Shown: piece after piece, positions 34,805 to 44,039 of the stretch | Layout of the letters: each line of letters opens with the position of its first letter | Position numbering within the stretch: the stretch's first letter is position 1 | Source of the DNA: Myxococcales bacterium | GTDB lineage: Bacteria; Myxococcota_A; Polyangia; Polyangiales; Polyangiaceae | Length of the DNA: 64,000 nucleotides | Direction: 5' to 3' | NCBI GenBank assembly: GCA_903642325.1 | Contig: CAHJWM010000021.1 | Span: 1 to 64,000, forward strand | Notes under the pieces: generated by a model | What the model was told of the DNA's origin: nothing | What the model saw: the letters and a program-made list of their open reading frames with translations, nothing else | The model's database searches: none | Translations under genes and position numbers: made by a program

Positions 34805-35451
34805 GCCGCGGTCATCTGTTATTCGATCTCGACGGCACGCTGACCGATTCTCGCCCGGGAATTTTGAAGAGCATGCGCCACGCCCTCACGGTCCTCGGCA
34901 TCGAGCCACCGAGTGACGAAGCGCTGGTCCGCTTCATTGGTCCGCCCACCCAAGACGCGTTTCGCGACCTGCTCGGCTCCAGCGATCCAACGCTGAACGC
35001 ACGAGCGATCGCGGTTTACCGCGAGCGCTTCTCGACGCTCGGCATGTTCGAAAACAGCGTGTATCCAGGGGTAGTTGACGGCCTCGAGGCGCTCCGCGCG
35101 TCTGATTTCACGCTGCTGGTGGCGACATCCAAACCAGAAGTGTATGCCAACCAGATCATCGATCACTTCGAGCTTCGCCGATTTTTCAGGCACGTGTACG
35201 GCTCGGAGCTGACGGGTGAACGCGGTAGCAAGGGCGACTTGATCGAGCACGTGATCGCCAGCGAAGGGCTGACCTCCGGCACCACGTGGATGATTGGCGA
35301 TCGCCTTCATGACATTCACGGCGCCAAGCTCAATAAGCTGCGTGCCGCAGGTGTGACTTGGGGCTACGGCTCGCGGGAAGAGCTGATGGCGGCCGGCGCC
35401 GACGCGCTGTTCGGCAGCATGCCCGAGCTCGTGCGCGCGCTCACGAGCTGA
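34801..35451 (+). CDS. HAD-family hydrolase, phosphoglycolate phosphatase-like
   Basis: A 216-residue HAD phosphatase. Motif I is FDLDGTLTDSRPGI (nucleophile Asp and catalytic Asp), motif II is in LLVATSKPEV, and motif III/IV lies in WMIGDRLHDIHGAKLNKL. The order and cap size match Gph/PGPase or related HAD subfamily IA enzymes that remove phosphate from 2-phosphoglycolate or similar metabolites. The ATG overlaps the uvrA stop (ATGA), so expression is coupled. Substrate specificity cannot be read from the sequence. Confidence 0.9.
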   Translation: MSRGHLLFDLDGTLTDSRPGILKSMRHALTVLGIEPPSDEALVRFIGPPTQDAFRDLLGSSDPTLNARAIAVYRERFSTLGMFENSVYPGVVDGLEALRASDFTLLVATSKPEVYANQIIDHFELRRFFRHVYGSELTGERGSKGDLIEHVIASEGLTSGTTWMIGDRLHDIHGAKLNKLRAAGVTWGYGSREELMAAGADALFGSMPELVRALTS

Positions 35452-35545
35452 GACGGATCCTCAAACGCACTATTGCCGCGCGGGCTCGCCGTGTTATCTA
35501 TCCGCCCCCTCGTAATTAGCCGCGAAATTTGGGAGAATTAGCCAC

Positions 35546-37000
35546 ATGTCGGAACCGAGCTCGGACATTGCACTCATTGGCCTGGCCGTGATGGGCCAAA
35601 ACCTGGTCATGAACATGAACGACCACGGCTTCACCGTGTCCGTTTACAACCGTACGGGTAGCGTCACGGATGATTTCATGGCCGGTCCGGCCAAAGGCTC
35701 CCAGGTCGTCGGCTGCAAGACCGTGAAGGAGTTGGTCGCAACCCTGAAATCGCCCCGCCGCGTGTTCATTTTGGTCAAAGCCGGTGCGGCGGTCGACGCG
35801 GTGATCAACGAGCTCACGCCGCTGATGGCTCGAGGCGATATCATCATCGACGGCGGAAACTCACACTTCCCCGACAGCCAGCGGCGCTTCACTCAGCTCA
35901 AGGAAAAGGGCATCCGCTTCATCGGTAGCGGCGTCTCCGGAGGAGAAGAGGGCGCGCGGCGCGGCCCCTCCATCATGCCGGGCGGCGACCCTGAAGCTTG
36001 GCCCTTCGTGAAGGAGATCTTGCAGAGCGTGTCCGCCAAGGTCGACGGCGAGCCGTGCTGCGACTGGGTCGGCGAGGGTGGCGCCGGTCACTACGTGAAG
36101 ATGGTCCACAACGGCATCGAGTACGGCGACATGCAAATGATCGCCGAAGCGTACGATCTCTTGAAGAGTGGCCTAGGTCTGTCCGCGGATGAGTTGAAAG
36201 CCGTGTTCGAGGGCTGGAACAAGGGCGTTCTGGACAGCTATCTGATCGAGATCACGGCCGAGATCTTAGGCGTGAAAGACGAGGATGGCGGACCGCTGGT
36301 CGACAAGATCTTGGATGCGGCGGGCCAAAAGGGCACTGGAAAATGGACCAGTAATTCCGCCCTCGATCTCGGCATGCCAGTCACCCTGATCGGCGAAGCC
36401 GTATTCGCCCGCGCGCTGTCGTCACTGAAGGGCGAGCGCGAGCGCGCTAGTAAGAAGCTCAGCGGTCCTGTGCCCAAGCTGAGCGGCGAGAAGCAAGCGT
36501 TCATCGACGATGTGATGCTGGCCCTATACGCTTCCAAAGTGGTGAGCTACGCGCAGGGCTACATGCTGCTCCGCGAGGCCAGCCGTGAGTACGGTTGGAA
36601 GCTGAACTTCGGCTCGATTGCGCTGATGTGGCGCGGCGGATGCATCATCCGTAGCCGCTTTTTGGGTGACATCAAACGGGCATTCGACAACGACCCCGCG
36701 CTCGAAAACCTTCTGGTCGATGACTTCTTCGTCAAGGCCATGGCGGAAAGTCAGACTGGTTGGCGAAAAACCATCGCGAACTCGGCCTTACTCGGGATCC
36801 CGACTCCGGCCATGAGTTCCGCCCTCGCCTTCTACGATGGATACCGACGCGAGCGCCTGCCGGCGAACCTGGTGCAAGCCCAACGCGATTACTTCGGAGC
36901 CCACACCTACGAGCGGAGCGACAAGAACCGCGGCGAGTACTTCCACACCAACTGGACTGGCCGGGGCGGCAAGATCAGCTCTCGCTCGTACAACGCTTGA
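35546..37000 (+). CDS. gnd: 6-phosphogluconate dehydrogenase (decarboxylating)
   Basis: A 484-residue enzyme of the usual length for the long-chain family. The N-terminal NADP site starts IALIGLAVMGQNLVMNMNDHG. The catalytic region has FIGSGVSGGEEGARRGPSIMPGG and the substrate-binding HYVKMVHNGIEYGDMQMIAE. The C-terminal domain includes WRGGCIIRSRFL. It converts 6-phosphogluconate to ribulose 5-phosphate, CO2 and NADPH in the oxidative pentose phosphate pathway. The ATG is preceded by GGGAGA ten bases upstream. The 3' end overlaps the convergent prmA by 26 bases. Confidence 0.97.
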   Translation: MSEPSSDIALIGLAVMGQNLVMNMNDHGFTVSVYNRTGSVTDDFMAGPAKGSQVVGCKTVKELVATLKSPRRVFILVKAGAAVDAVINELTPLMARGDIIIDGGNSHFPDSQRRFTQLKEKGIRFIGSGVSGGEEGARRGPSIMPGGDPEAWPFVKEILQSVSAKVDGEPCCDWVGEGGAGHYVKMVHNGIEYGDMQMIAEAYDLLKSGLGLSADELKAVFEGWNKGVLDSYLIEITAEILGVKDEDGGPLVDKILDAAGQKGTGKWTSNSALDLGMPVTLIGEAVFARALSSLKGERERASKKLSGPVPKLSGEKQAFIDDVMLALYASKVVSYAQGYMLLREASREYGWKLNFGSIALMWRGGCIIRSRFLGDIKRAFDNDPALENLLVDDFFVKAMAESQTGWRKTIANSALLGIPTPAMSSALAFYDGYRRERLPANLVQAQRDYFGAHTYERSDKNRGEYFHTNWTGRGGKISSRSYNA

Positions 37001-37835
37001 GCTCGAGCAGCGCCCAGTCGTCCTCGCGCTCATCGCGGTCGATAGCGAAGCGCGGACTGAATGCGGCGCCTACCTGGGGAACGCGGTCGGCGAGAAAGCC
37101 GGTCACGATCAGGCAAACGGCATGAGCCGCGTTCTGAGCGATGGCCTCGGCCAGCGCGAGCAGCGTGGGCGTCTCCAGGTTGGCAATCACGACGCCAAAG
37201 GTCGACGGAGTCTCACTACCCGGCAGGCCGAAGGCGGCGCGCTCCGAGAGCCCATTTAACGCCGCGTTTTGCCGCGCTGCTTCTACCGACACCGGGTCGA
37301 TATCGACGCCGCACGTGAATGCAGCGCCGGAAAGCAGCGCGACGAATGACAACACCCCCGTGCCCGACCCAAAGTCGAGGACGCCCAGACCCGGGCTTCG
37401 GCGGCACGCGCGCTCCAGCGATACCGCGGCCAAGCGTGTGGTCGGGTGCGCGCCGTCGCCAAAGCTCAGCCTTGGGTCGTAGATGATGCGCTGCGCGCCC
37501 ACGGGCGTGGGCGTCTCGTCCCACGAGGGCTGAATCACGAGGCTCGGTGTCAGCGAGATCTGGCCCAGATGCTTGGTCCACGCGCTCTGCCAGTCGGACA
37601 TCTCGTCGACCTCCACGCGCAGCGCGATGCCGGTTGCTCCCGGCGCGGCCTCGCGGAGCAACTCACGTGCGCGTGCCGCGATGCCCTCCGCGTCCTCGCG
37701 CGTCGCCGCATAGACCAGCAATTGACGCGGGCTATCGAGCTCCTCGATAGCGCCCGCACCGGCTGCAAACAACACCTGACTGACGGTCTTTGCCCACTTC
37801 CTCGGGGTGCGCACGGCTAGCTTCACCAACGTCAT
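36975..37835 (-). CDS. prmA: Ribosomal protein L11 methyltransferase
   Basis: A 286-residue methyltransferase. The N-terminal substrate-recognition domain (VKLAVRTPRKWAKTVSQVLF onward) precedes a Rossmann domain with motif I LDFGSGTGVLSFVALLSGA, VDIDPVSVEAARQNAALNGL, and the family's catalytic IANLETPTLLALA. GDGAHPTTRLAAVSLE is the conserved PrmA binding motif upstream of motif I. PrmA trimethylates ribosomal protein L11. The start at 37835 is a clear ATG. It is convergent with gnd, overlapping it by 26 bases. Confidence 0.93.
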   Translation of the reverse strand: MTLVKLAVRTPRKWAKTVSQVLFAAGAGAIEELDSPRQLLVYAATREDAEGIAARARELLREAAPGATGIALRVEVDEMSDWQSAWTKHLGQISLTPSLVIQPSWDETPTPVGAQRIIYDPRLSFGDGAHPTTRLAAVSLERACRRSPGLGVLDFGSGTGVLSFVALLSGAAFTCGVDIDPVSVEAARQNAALNGLSERAAFGLPGSETPSTFGVVIANLETPTLLALAEAIAQNAAHAVCLIVTGFLADRVPQVGAAFSPRFAIDRDEREDDWALLELKRCTSES

Positions 37836-38251
37836 TCTCGGCCAATGCTACGTGGTAGCGCCGCCGCACGCCACGAACTGCGGCCGGCGGTCGACGGTCC
37901 TTGGAGCGCCGCCCTCGCCGCGCCAACAGCGAGCGGTTGCCGGCCTGTTCTGGCGAACAGAATCGCAGGTCGCGATGCCGTTCAGAGCCACAGGACACCC
38001 ACGCCCCCATGCCTCGTCGCTCTGCGTTCGCGTCGTGCTGGCCAACGGCGTCGCATGAACCTATGCCGCGCGCGGCGGAGTGGTTGAAATCTACCGGATC
38101 GGCACCTGCCGTTTTTGGCGTAGTGAGGACCGGCCTGGTCGCGCGGTTTGTTCGTTCGCGCAACACTCGAGAAACACTCGGGTTGCGCTGCCGCCGCGAG
38201 GAGCTCGGCGGTTCGAGGGGCTTTCTTCCACCGCCCGCTCGTGCGAAACCC
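37836..38251. other. Intergenic region prmA / ppc
   Basis: About 415 bases between divergent starts. A frame in phase with ppc is open from 37901, but its product is Arg/Ala-rich and not PEPC-like, so it is treated as non-coding. No RNA, terminator or repeat was recognised. Promoters for both genes must lie here. Confidence 0.5.
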
Positions 38252-41032
38252 ATGGCCGTGAACACCTCGAATCACCCGGAAGTTCGCCCTCAAGATCGTC
38301 CCCTGCAAGAGGACGTGCGCTACCTCGCGTCGGCCCTCGGTCAGGTGATCAAGCGGTTGGAGGGAGACGCTGTGTTTCAAGCCGTGGAGGATCTGCGATC
38401 GGCGTGCCGCGGAAGGCGTCGGGGGGAAGCGTCCGCACCGGATTTGGACAGCCTGCTAACGCGGGTCTCGGACCTGCCGCTGAAGGTAGCCGCGCCTGTC
38501 GCGCGCGCTTTTACGCTGTTCTTCTTCCTGATCAATACGGCCGAACAAGTGCACCGCGTGCGTCGGCGCCACGCCTACGAGGACGGGGCAGAGCACGTGG
38601 CGCAGCCGGCCAGTATCTTGTGGGCTTTCGAGAAGCTGCGGACGAACCAGCGCACGCCGAGTGAGGTGCGTGAGTATTTACGTGAGCTGGAAGTGCGACC
38701 CGTGCTGACCGCACACCCCACCGAGGCCACCCGCAGGACGCTACTTCAACTGCAAGCGCGCCTGGCGGATGCGCTCCTGAAGCGCGAGCACTCGCCGCCC
38801 GAAGAACGCGCGCGGATCGAAAACGCGATGGGGGCCGAGATCGAGCTGCTTTGGCTCACCGACGAGGTGCGTCGCGATCGGCCCAGCGTGCTCGACGAAG
38901 TAAGCTCGGTCATTTGGTACTTGGAAGACCGCCTGCTCGACGCCTCGGTTCAGGTGAGCGAGTCCGCCGAGCGCGCCTTTCAGTTGACTTTCGGTGAGCC
39001 GCTCGGCTTTTCCCTCAGATTGCCCATGGGCAGCTGGGTCGCGGGCGACCGCGACGGCAACCCGTTCGTGACGCCCGACATCACCATGGCCGCCGCCCGC
39101 CGCACTGCGCACGCGCTGCTCGGTCTGTATCATCGGAAATTATGGCAGTTGGTGCAACGCTTGTCCGTGTCGGATCGTTTGGGCGGCGTGCCGGATGTGC
39201 TCCGGCAATCGCTGGAACGCGACAAGCCGCTCTTGCCCAAGCTCTGGGAAATGAATCGGCGTCGCGACGCGCACGAGCCACTCAGGCTCAAGCTCACGTT
39301 CATGTCGGGCCGTTTAGAAGCCACTCGCCGAGAGATCGCTGCGCGCGACGCCGGCCAAGTCGAGCATGTCTCGGGTGCCTACGCTTCGGCCGAAGAGTTC
39401 TGGCAGGATCTGGACGTAGTTCGTCAGTCGCTGGTGCACGCGCGGGCGGACCATGCACGGCGTAGCCTACTCGACCCGCTGATCGGCCAGGTCGAGGTGC
39501 TTGGATTCAGCGGCTACTATTTGGACCTGCGCGAAGACTCCGAGATGCACACGCGCACGCTGTCGGCGATCGCCAAGGCGGTCGGAGTGCCCGAGCTCGA
39601 CGACGCGGCCATTCATCGCGAATTGATGGGGCGCCGGCCGCTGATTTCGGCGTACGCGCCGCTGGACGAGGAAGCCGCACGCACGAGCAAGCTTTTTCAC
39701 ACCATGCGCGAGGTGCAGGACGAATTCGGGCAGCGTGCTGCTCAAACGTACATAGTGTCGATGACCAAGACGTCCACCGATTTGCTGCGCGTGCTCGTGC
39801 TCGCGCGCGAGGCGGGCCTCGTGGATCTCGCGCGCCAGGAACCCGTTTCGCGGCTCGACGTCGTGCCGTTGTTCGAGACGCAGGCAGACCTTTTCAACGG
39901 CCCATCGATCATGAAGAGCCTGTTCTCCGATCCGGTGTACACGCGTCAACTCAAGGCGCGCAACATGCATCAAGAAGTGATGCTCGGTTACTCCGACTCG
40001 GCCAAAGACGTGGGCGTCGTGGCGGCGGCCTGGGAGCTCTACCGCGCGCAGGAGGCGTTGGCGGAAGTGTCCCGTAACGCCAAAGTGACCTTGACCTTGT
40101 TTCATGGTCGAGGAGGTACAGTGGGGCGTGGCGGTGGCTCGCCCGTGTACCGCGCGCTCACGGCGCTACCCCCCGACACCGTGTCCGGGAAAATCAAAAT
40201 CACCGAACAAGGCGAGATCATCTCCCAAAAATTCGGCATCTTGTCGATCGCTGAGCGCAGCTTGGAGGTGATGCTCACCGGCACGTTGATGGCGCGTTTC
40301 TCGGACTTCCGTAGCGAGCTTGCGCCGGGGGCCGAGGCTCGCTTTCGCGAGGTCATGGCGCGCCTGAGCGCAGTCTCGCAGGCTGCGTTCCGCAAGGTCG
40401 TGCACGAGGACACCGCGCTGTTTCAGATGTTCCTCACCGCGACGCCCGTGCGCGAGCTGACGCACGTGCATTTCGGATCGCGCCCCGCTTACCGCGAGCG
40501 CGGCGCCGGTACCATCCAAGGGCTACGCGCCATCCCCTGGAATTTCGGCTGGACGCAAATGCGGCTGATGGCATCCGCTTGGCTCGGGGCTGGCACCGCG
40601 CTCGAACAAGTGATGTCCGAGCCGGGCGGCCTCGAGCTCTTGCGTCAAATGGCCAAGAGCTGGCCCTTCTTTGGCGACCTATTGGACAAGATCGAGATGG
40701 TCTGCGCGAAGGCCGATATCGACGTGGCTCGCCTGTATGCCCGTGAGCTCGGCGCTGACCCAGTCGTGATGGGTGGGCTCGAAGCCGAGTTCAAGCGCAC
40801 CGTGCAGTGCCTGCACGTGATCCGCGAGCGTGACATGCTGCTCGACCACCGCTTTTTACAGGGAGCGCTCACGCTGCGGAACCCCTATGTGGATGCGCTG
40901 AACCTGCTGCAGGTCAGCTTACTCAAGAAAAAGCGGAAGCTCGCCGAGGACGATGCGGAGCTGAAGCTGTTGGACGCCGCGCTCGGCACGACCCTGAACG
41001 GTATCGCGCAGGGCATGCGTAACACTGGCTAA
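38252..41032 (+). CDS. ppc: Phosphoenolpyruvate carboxylase
   Basis: A 926-residue enzyme. Family signatures include VLTAHPTEATRRT (catalytic His155), the GSWVAGDRDGNPFVT segment, MLGYSDSAKDVGVVAA, FHGRGGTVGRGGG and the C-terminal tail ending GMRNTG. It carboxylates PEP to oxaloacetate, feeding the TCA cycle. The ATG at 38252 (MAVNTSNHPE) is chosen because PEPC similarity begins there; the in-frame upstream extension of 117 codons looks non-coding. The length is typical of bacterial PEPC. The stop overlaps the last bases of the convergent ndh gene. Confidence 0.97.
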   Translation: MAVNTSNHPEVRPQDRPLQEDVRYLASALGQVIKRLEGDAVFQAVEDLRSACRGRRRGEASAPDLDSLLTRVSDLPLKVAAPVARAFTLFFFLINTAEQVHRVRRRHAYEDGAEHVAQPASILWAFEKLRTNQRTPSEVREYLRELEVRPVLTAHPTEATRRTLLQLQARLADALLKREHSPPEERARIENAMGAEIELLWLTDEVRRDRPSVLDEVSSVIWYLEDRLLDASVQVSESAERAFQLTFGEPLGFSLRLPMGSWVAGDRDGNPFVTPDITMAAARRTAHALLGLYHRKLWQLVQRLSVSDRLGGVPDVLRQSLERDKPLLPKLWEMNRRRDAHEPLRLKLTFMSGRLEATRREIAARDAGQVEHVSGAYASAEEFWQDLDVVRQSLVHARADHARRSLLDPLIGQVEVLGFSGYYLDLREDSEMHTRTLSAIAKAVGVPELDDAAIHRELMGRRPLISAYAPLDEEAARTSKLFHTMREVQDEFGQRAAQTYIVSMTKTSTDLLRVLVLAREAGLVDLARQEPVSRLDVVPLFETQADLFNGPSIMKSLFSDPVYTRQLKARNMHQEVMLGYSDSAKDVGVVAAAWELYRAQEALAEVSRNAKVTLTLFHGRGGTVGRGGGSPVYRALTALPPDTVSGKIKITEQGEIISQKFGILSIAERSLEVMLTGTLMARFSDFRSELAPGAEARFREVMARLSAVSQAAFRKVVHEDTALFQMFLTATPVRELTHVHFGSRPAYRERGAGTIQGLRAIPWNFGWTQMRLMASAWLGAGTALEQVMSEPGGLELLRQMAKSWPFFGDLLDKIEMVCAKADIDVARLYARELGADPVVMGGLEAEFKRTVQCLHVIRERDMLLDHRFLQGALTLRNPYVDALNLLQVSLLKKKRKLAEDDAELKLLDAALGTTLNGIAQGMRNTG

Positions 41033-42414
41033 GCCGGGCGCTGTACGCCGTCGGTTCGTTCCGACGCTCGAGGTTTGTCGGGCGGTCGAGCCAGGTCGGC
41101 TGGTTTGTCGGGCGGCCGAGCCAGGTCGGCGGTGGTGCGCCACTGACTGCTCGTAATCAGCCGCGCGCCGCGACGCGAAAAAAGGTAACTCCAAGACCAA
41201 TCGAAGAAGACCGATATTCGATTGCGAAATCCCGCCAAGAGCAGGATGTGCACGAAAAGCCAGGCGACCCAGGCGACGAAACCCGTAAATTCCAGCCCGA
41301 ACACGCTGGCGACGGCCTTTCGCTTGCCAATCGTGGCCATGGTCCCCTTGTCGAGATACCTGAACGCTTTCGTGGGGCGACCGGCGATGCTCGACAAAAC
41401 GTTGTCGGCGGCGGCGCGCCCCTCTTGCATCGCCGCGGGCGCGAGCCCCGGCACCGCGTGGCCGTCAACCTCGAGGTAGGCAGCGTCACCGATCACGAAG
41501 ACCCGGCCATAGCCGGGCACGGAGAGGTCCTTGTTCACGCGCACCCGCCCGGAATGATCAGTCTCGACGCCGAGCGTGCGCGTGAGCTGGTCGGCCTCCA
41601 CCCCCGCCGCCCAGAACACAGTACGGGCTTCGACGCGTTCTTCGCCGATGACCACGCCGCGCTCGTCGATATCATTCACGCGTTGATTGACCCGTACCTC
41701 GACACCGAGCTGTTCGAGATCTTTTTGCCCGTGCTTCGATAATCGCTCGGAATAAGCTGGAAGAATGCGGGGCCCCGAGTGAACCAGGATCACGCGCGCG
41801 TCGGCGGGGTTGATGCGGCGAAAATCTTTGACGAGCACCGTACGCCCGATATCGGCGATCGCGCCGGCCAGCTCGACCCCAGTTGGGCCGCCACCCGCGA
41901 CCACGAACGTCAAGAGCGCCTGCTGTTCGACTGGATCGAGCTCGTTTTCGGCTCGTTCGAAGGCCAGAAGGAGCCGCCGACGAATCTCGATCCCTTGCTC
42001 GGAGGTCTTGAGACCCGGTGCTAACCCCTCCCAATCGTGGCCCGCGTAGCTGTGCTGCGCGCCGCAGGCAAGGATCAGATAATCGAAGGGCAGTCGCTTG
42101 CCGGAGTCGCCCTCGACGACTGCCTCGGCGAGGTCGACTCGATCGACTCGCGCAAGGTGGACTTCGACATGTTCTTTGGAAGCAAACACGGCGCGAATCG
42201 GGACCGCAATCTGTGAAGGGTCGAGGCCCGCGGTCGCAACCTGATACAGAAGGGGTTGGAACAGGTGGTGGTTGCGCTGATCGATGATGATGACGTCGAC
42301 GTTCGGCTTCTCGGCTAGGCGTCTTGCGGCGGCCAAACCACCGAAGCCTGCCCCGATGATTACGACGCGCGTTCGACCCGGCTCTTTTTTGCTCAGCTCA
42401 TTTACGACAGCCAT
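41029..42414 (-). CDS. ndh: Type II NADH dehydrogenase
   Basis: A 461-residue flavoprotein. FAD-binding RVVIIGAGFGGLAAARRLA at the N-terminus, IIIDQRNHHLFQPLLYQVATAGL (quinone-site region), and NAD-binding VVAGGGPTGVELAGAIADI at mid-protein are diagnostic of NDH-2. A C-terminal hydrophobic segment (TGFVAWVAWLFVHILLLAGF) anchors it to the membrane face. It moves electrons from NADH to quinone without pumping protons. The last ~35 residues contain the duplicated unit ARPPDKPADL, encoded by a 30-bp tandem repeat. The start is ATG at 42414. Confidence 0.94.
   Translation of the reverse strand: MAVVNELSKKEPGRTRVVIIGAGFGGLAAARRLAEKPNVDVIIIDQRNHHLFQPLLYQVATAGLDPSQIAVPIRAVFASKEHVEVHLARVDRVDLAEAVVEGDSGKRLPFDYLILACGAQHSYAGHDWEGLAPGLKTSEQGIEIRRRLLLAFERAENELDPVEQQALLTFVVAGGGPTGVELAGAIADIGRTVLVKDFRRINPADARVILVHSGPRILPAYSERLSKHGQKDLEQLGVEVRVNQRVNDIDERGVVIGEERVEARTVFWAAGVEADQLTRTLGVETDHSGRVRVNKDLSVPGYGRVFVIGDAAYLEVDGHAVPGLAPAAMQEGRAAADNVLSSIAGRPTKAFRYLDKGTMATIGKRKAVASVFGLEFTGFVAWVAWLFVHILLLAGFRNRISVFFDWSWSYLFSRRGARLITSSQWRTTADLARPPDKPADLARPPDKPRASERTDGVQRPA
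41072..41131. repeat. 30-bp tandem duplication in the 3' end of ndh
   Basis: Two copies of a 30-bp unit beginning GGTTTGTCGGGCGG, at 41072-41101 and 41102-41131, identical at 28 of 30 positions. The frame is kept, so the protein gains a ten-residue repeat in its hydrophilic tail. Confidence 0.9.
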
Positions 42415-42512
42415 GGCCTGCTACTAGCCCATCCACGGCCGGCAGTGACCGGTCTTCCCCAAACTTCGGCCGGCGGAAAGCGGCGGCGACACACTGCCCA
42501 CTTGCAGGAACG

Positions 42513-44036
42513 TTGGCTTTGCCCCAGATACGACCCAGAGTGGTCGACTTCGGCGCAGAGCCCGTACGAGCCCTGCGCGGTGGCCGCTACGCGATCGTCG
42601 GTGTGCTCGGTGTCGGCTCACAGGCAGAAACGCTGCACGCGGTCGATGCGTCGGACGGCCGAGCGGTCGCCATCAAGCGTTTTCACGTACGCGGTGCCAA
42701 GAGCTGGAAGGACGTGGAGCTGGCGGAGCGTGAGGCACGAGTGCTCTCGACGCTGTCGCACCCGAATCTACCGGTCTACATCGAGCACTTCGAGGAAGCC
42801 GGCGCGCTGTACCTCGTCATGGAAAAAATCGAAGGCGAAACATTGGCTTCGCTAAGGCGTCGGCGGGGAGCACTGTCGGTCGCGGATGTGACGCGATTTC
42901 TAGCGGACGCCGACGGGGTGCTTCGCTACCTGCACGCGCGTTCGCCGATGATCATTCATCGGGACATCAAACCAGGCAATGTGATCCGCCGTGCAGACGG
43001 TAGCTACGCTTTCGTCGATTTCGGCTCCGTGCGCGACCAGCTGAAGCCAGAAGGCGGCAGCACGGTAGTCGGCACGTTCGGTTACATGGCTCCCGAGCAG
43101 TTTCAAGGTCGGGCACTGCCGGGCAGCGACGTCTATGCCGTGGCAGCAACCGCGCTCGCCTTGCTCACCGGGCGAGAACCGGAAGACTTGCCGCACCGCG
43201 GTCTGGCCATCGACGTGCCGGCGGCGTTGAGCGGCGCAGTCGAGCCGTGGTTGGTGCGCGGCTTGACGGCAATGCTCGAACCCGACCCCGACAAGAGGCC
43301 CCGCGAGATCAGCGCGCGAGCACCCGCCCAACGCGGCCGCGCGCGCGCCGAGTGGGATCCTGAACGAGAAGAACGGCCAGCTGAACGCAGCCGCGTGCCC
43401 GACGTTGGACGGGAGTGGCAGCGCCCACTGGTCTCGGAATGGTTTGAGCTGCGTGAGCAGAGCCGCGCAAAGCGGCGCGCCGTCAGAGAGGAGGCACACC
43501 GCTTGAAAGGCGCAATGGAACAGCAATTCCGTCAGGAGATGCGGAACGCGAAGCGGCGTGCTCGCGGCCTGACACGCTCACGGCGAGCTCGGCACGCACA
43601 GTGGCATACGGGGGGCCCCGCATCTCCCGTGCTGCTGTTCGCGGTGGCGGTCGCATTGACCGCCGCGCGCGTCGCGAACTGGGCGCTGTTCCGGGTTTTT
43701 CTGCCCACGCTGCTCGGTATGTTATCCTGGTTTCTCGGGCCCGGCCTACAGCGCGCCGCTCGACGCTGCCGGGCCGTCGGGGCCGCCGGAGGCCAAGGCT
43801 TGGAGCGCGCCCTGGACGCCGTACTCGAGCGAGTGCGCGGCAGAAACGGCAAGCGCGATGACGCGAACTACGGCAATGCGGAGCCACCGAAGCCAACGAG
43901 TGCCGATGAGCCACGCTCGGAGCCTATCCACGTTCGCTCCTCGAGCCTCCGGGCGCGGGTCGAATCGGCCTCCTACGAGGAGGAGGTTGAAGACCCGTCG
44001 CACAGCGTCGATGAGCGGCGGCGGCAGGAGCGCTGA
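42513..44036 (+). CDS. Eukaryote-like serine/threonine protein kinase
   Basis: A 507-residue kinase. The P-loop is VLGVGSQAETLHAV, with catalytic Lys55 in AVAIKRF. The catalytic loop is HRDIKPGNVI (Asp151), and the metal site is VDFGSV (Asp169). GTFGYMAPEQFQGR completes the core. The region after ~residue 275 is Arg/Glu-rich, followed by two hydrophobic stretches at about 370-415 that suggest membrane attachment, then an acidic tail. The start is TTG at 42513 with AGGA just upstream. Such kinases are abundant in myxobacteria. It is divergent from ndh and convergent with the DHH gene, three bases apart. Confidence 0.93.
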   Translation: MALPQIRPRVVDFGAEPVRALRGGRYAIVGVLGVGSQAETLHAVDASDGRAVAIKRFHVRGAKSWKDVELAEREARVLSTLSHPNLPVYIEHFEEAGALYLVMEKIEGETLASLRRRRGALSVADVTRFLADADGVLRYLHARSPMIIHRDIKPGNVIRRADGSYAFVDFGSVRDQLKPEGGSTVVGTFGYMAPEQFQGRALPGSDVYAVAATALALLTGREPEDLPHRGLAIDVPAALSGAVEPWLVRGLTAMLEPDPDKRPREISARAPAQRGRARAEWDPEREERPAERSRVPDVGREWQRPLVSEWFELREQSRAKRRAVREEAHRLKGAMEQQFRQEMRNAKRRARGLTRSRRARHAQWHTGGPASPVLLFAVAVALTAARVANWALFRVFLPTLLGMLSWFLGPGLQRAARRCRAVGAAGGQGLERALDAVLERVRGRNGKRDDANYGNAEPPKPTSADEPRSEPIHVRSSSLRARVESASYEEEVEDPSHSVDERRRQER

Positions 44037-44039
44037 GCG

